Source of the DNA: Catenovulum sp052056295
Lineage (GTDB): Bacteria; Pseudomonadota; Gammaproteobacteria; Enterobacterales; Alteromonadaceae
Length of the DNA: 64,000 bases
Assembly (NCBI RefSeq): GCF_052056295.1
Contig: NZ_CP182494.1
Location: forward strand, 1 to 64,000
Direction: 5' to 3'
Shown here piece after piece: positions 63,014-64,000 of this stretch (within the stretch, counting starts at the first letter, position 1; every line of letters starts with the position of its first letter). The translations under genes were made by a program, and so were the position numbers. The notes under the pieces are model-generated. The model ran no database searches, had not been told where the DNA came from, and saw only the letters and a list, made by a program, of their open reading frames with translations.

Positions 63014-64000
63014 ATGAAAAACATGGTGACAAAAATAACGGTTTTGCTGTGTGCATTACTGTGTTTTACGGCAAATGCGAAAAAGTTTGAAAACTTAGCT
63101 CTGACCCCACAAATGGGTTGGAACAGTTGGAATAACTTTGACTGTGATGTGAATGAAGACATGATCAAAGAAATGGCCGATGCCATGGTAGCAACAGGCA
63201 TGCGCGATGCCGGTTATCAATACATCAATATTGATGATTGTTGGCACGGTGAGCGTGATGAAAATGGTTTTATTCAAGAGAGCAAAGAGCACTTTCCATC
63301 AGGTATGAAAGCCTTGGCTGATTATGTACACAGCAAAGGTTTAAAATTAGGTATTTATTCTGATGCAGGCACAAAAACTTGCGCAGGTCGCGCCGGTAGT
63401 CGCGGTTACGAATATCAAGATGCGCTGACTTATGCTCGTTGGGGAATCGATTATTTAAAATATGATTGGTGTGCAACTGAGAACGTTAATCCAATTGGTG
63501 CATACACTTTAATGCGCGACGCTTTATATTCAGCTGGGCGTCCAATTTTATTTAGTATTTGTGAATGGGGCGACAACAAGCCTTGGGAATGGGCAAAAGA
63601 CATAGGCCACTCATGGCGTACAACGGGTGATATCTATCCATGTTGGAGCTGTGAAAAGAAACAAGGCTCATGGTCTTCTTGGGGGGTATTGCCAATTTTA
63701 GATATGCAAAACAAACTGCGTAAATACGCAGGCCCAGGTCATTGGAATGATATGGACATGATGGAAGTGGGCAACGGCATGAGCTACCACGAAGACAGAG
63801 CACATTTTTCAATTTGGGCTATGTTAGCTTCACCTTTGATTGCGGGTAACGATTTGCGCAATATGTCGAAACAAACACGCGAGATTTTAACCAACAAAGA
63901 CATAATTGCATTAAACCAAGACAAACTTGGTATTCAAGCAATGAAATTTATTGATGATGGTGACATAGAAATTTGGGTAAAAGCATTGGACGGTGGCGAG
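63014..64000 (+). CDS. GH27 alpha-galactosidase (cut by window end)
   Basis: 329 codons are present and the frame is open at the right edge. Signal peptide ends near FTANAKK (residue 22). GH27 marks: TPQMGWNSWNNF, INIDDCWHGERD, LKLGIYSDAGTKTC, nucleophile D151 in YLKYDWC, GPGHWNDMDMMEVGN with acid/base D248 and FSIWAMLASPLIAGNDLR. The enzyme should remove alpha-1,6-galactose from galactomannan in the periplasm. AGAGG precedes the ATG. The leader between the terminator and the start has a weak palindrome-like GGTATAACGTTTACC at 62951-62965, not a good copy of the LacI motif. Confidence 0.94.
   Translation, partial: MKNMVTKITVLLCALLCFTANAKKFENLALTPQMGWNSWNNFDCDVNEDMIKEMADAMVATGMRDAGYQYINIDDCWHGERDENGFIQESKEHFPSGMKALADYVHSKGLKLGIYSDAGTKTCAGRAGSRGYEYQDALTYARWGIDYLKYDWCATENVNPIGAYTLMRDALYSAGRPILFSICEWGDNKPWEWAKDIGHSWRTTGDIYPCWSCEKKQGSWSSWGVLPILDMQNKLRKYAGPGHWNDMDMMEVGNGMSYHEDRAHFSIWAMLASPLIAGNDLRNMSKQTREILTNKDIIALNQDKLGIQAMKFIDDGDIEIWVKALDGGE

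Noticed and set aside
1..64000. tRNA, rRNA, CRISPR arrays, transposases, integrases, known riboswitches
   Set aside because: None recognised on reading both strands; faint ones could be missed without a covariance-model search.

Overview
The window looks like chromosome from a marine, polysaccharide-degrading gammaproteobacterium of the Alteromonadales. This is inferred from its AT-rich base composition, large TonB-dependent receptors paired with lipoprotein glycoside hydrolases, PEP-CTERM proteins and the types of two-component and chemotaxis genes; a Catenovulum-like genus would fit but was not tested. I saw no tRNA or rRNA gene, CRISPR array, integrase or transposase.

Layout. 1-7.2 kb: end of a LysR regulator, a GAF-GGDEF diguanylate cyclase, a lipoprotein, a chemoreceptor followed by an unknown protein, and a GntR/YtrA-type regulator with its ABC exporter behind a large perfect palindrome. 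7.2-16.6 kb: first mannan block, with an operator-rich leader, a TonB-dependent receptor, a mosaic GH5 mannanase lipoprotein, a GH26 mannanase lipoprotein and a double SGNH/CE2 esterase. 16.6-24.2 kb: a six-gene MacAB-like efflux operon ending in its own NtrC-type regulator and histidine kinase, with a candidate sigma-54 promoter and a glyoxalase-family remnant behind it. 24.2-44.5 kb: two PEP-CTERM proteins with sigma-54-like promoters, a GST/TetR pair, a CPBP protease, a frameshifted alpha-2-macroglobulin gene with pbpC, a glycerophosphodiesterase, a Xre-RES toxin-antitoxin pair, a hybrid kinase with a solute-binding protein, trmJ, cysE and a MOSC protein. 44.5-64 kb: second mannan block, with a TonB receptor and multidomain GH26 on the minus strand, a sugar porter/hexokinase/manA operon, a LacI regulator, an orphan sugar-binding protein, a GPH symporter, GH130, cellobiose 2-epimerase-type enzyme, GH5 and a GH27 alpha-galactosidase cut by the window end.

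How the genes fit together. The two mannan blocks describe almost a whole route for acetylated galacto(gluco)mannan. Surface GH26 and GH5 enzymes cut the backbone, the esterase removes acetyl groups and GH27 removes galactose. TonB receptors and the GPH symporter bring in oligosaccharides. The epimerase turns mannobiose into mannosyl-glucose, GH130 splits that with phosphate to mannose 1-phosphate and glucose, and hexokinase plus ManA feed the hexoses to fructose 6-phosphate. No phosphomannomutase and no beta-mannosidase is in the window. A repeated palindrome of the form TGTAACCGGTTACA lies before nearly every mannan transcription unit and before the LacI gene itself, so one LacI-family regulator probably controls both blocks.

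Most unusual: the GH5 mannanase at 10870-13491, whose catalytic barrel is interrupted by about 500 residues of sugar-binding modules, with what looks like the missing start of the first module placed after the last one.
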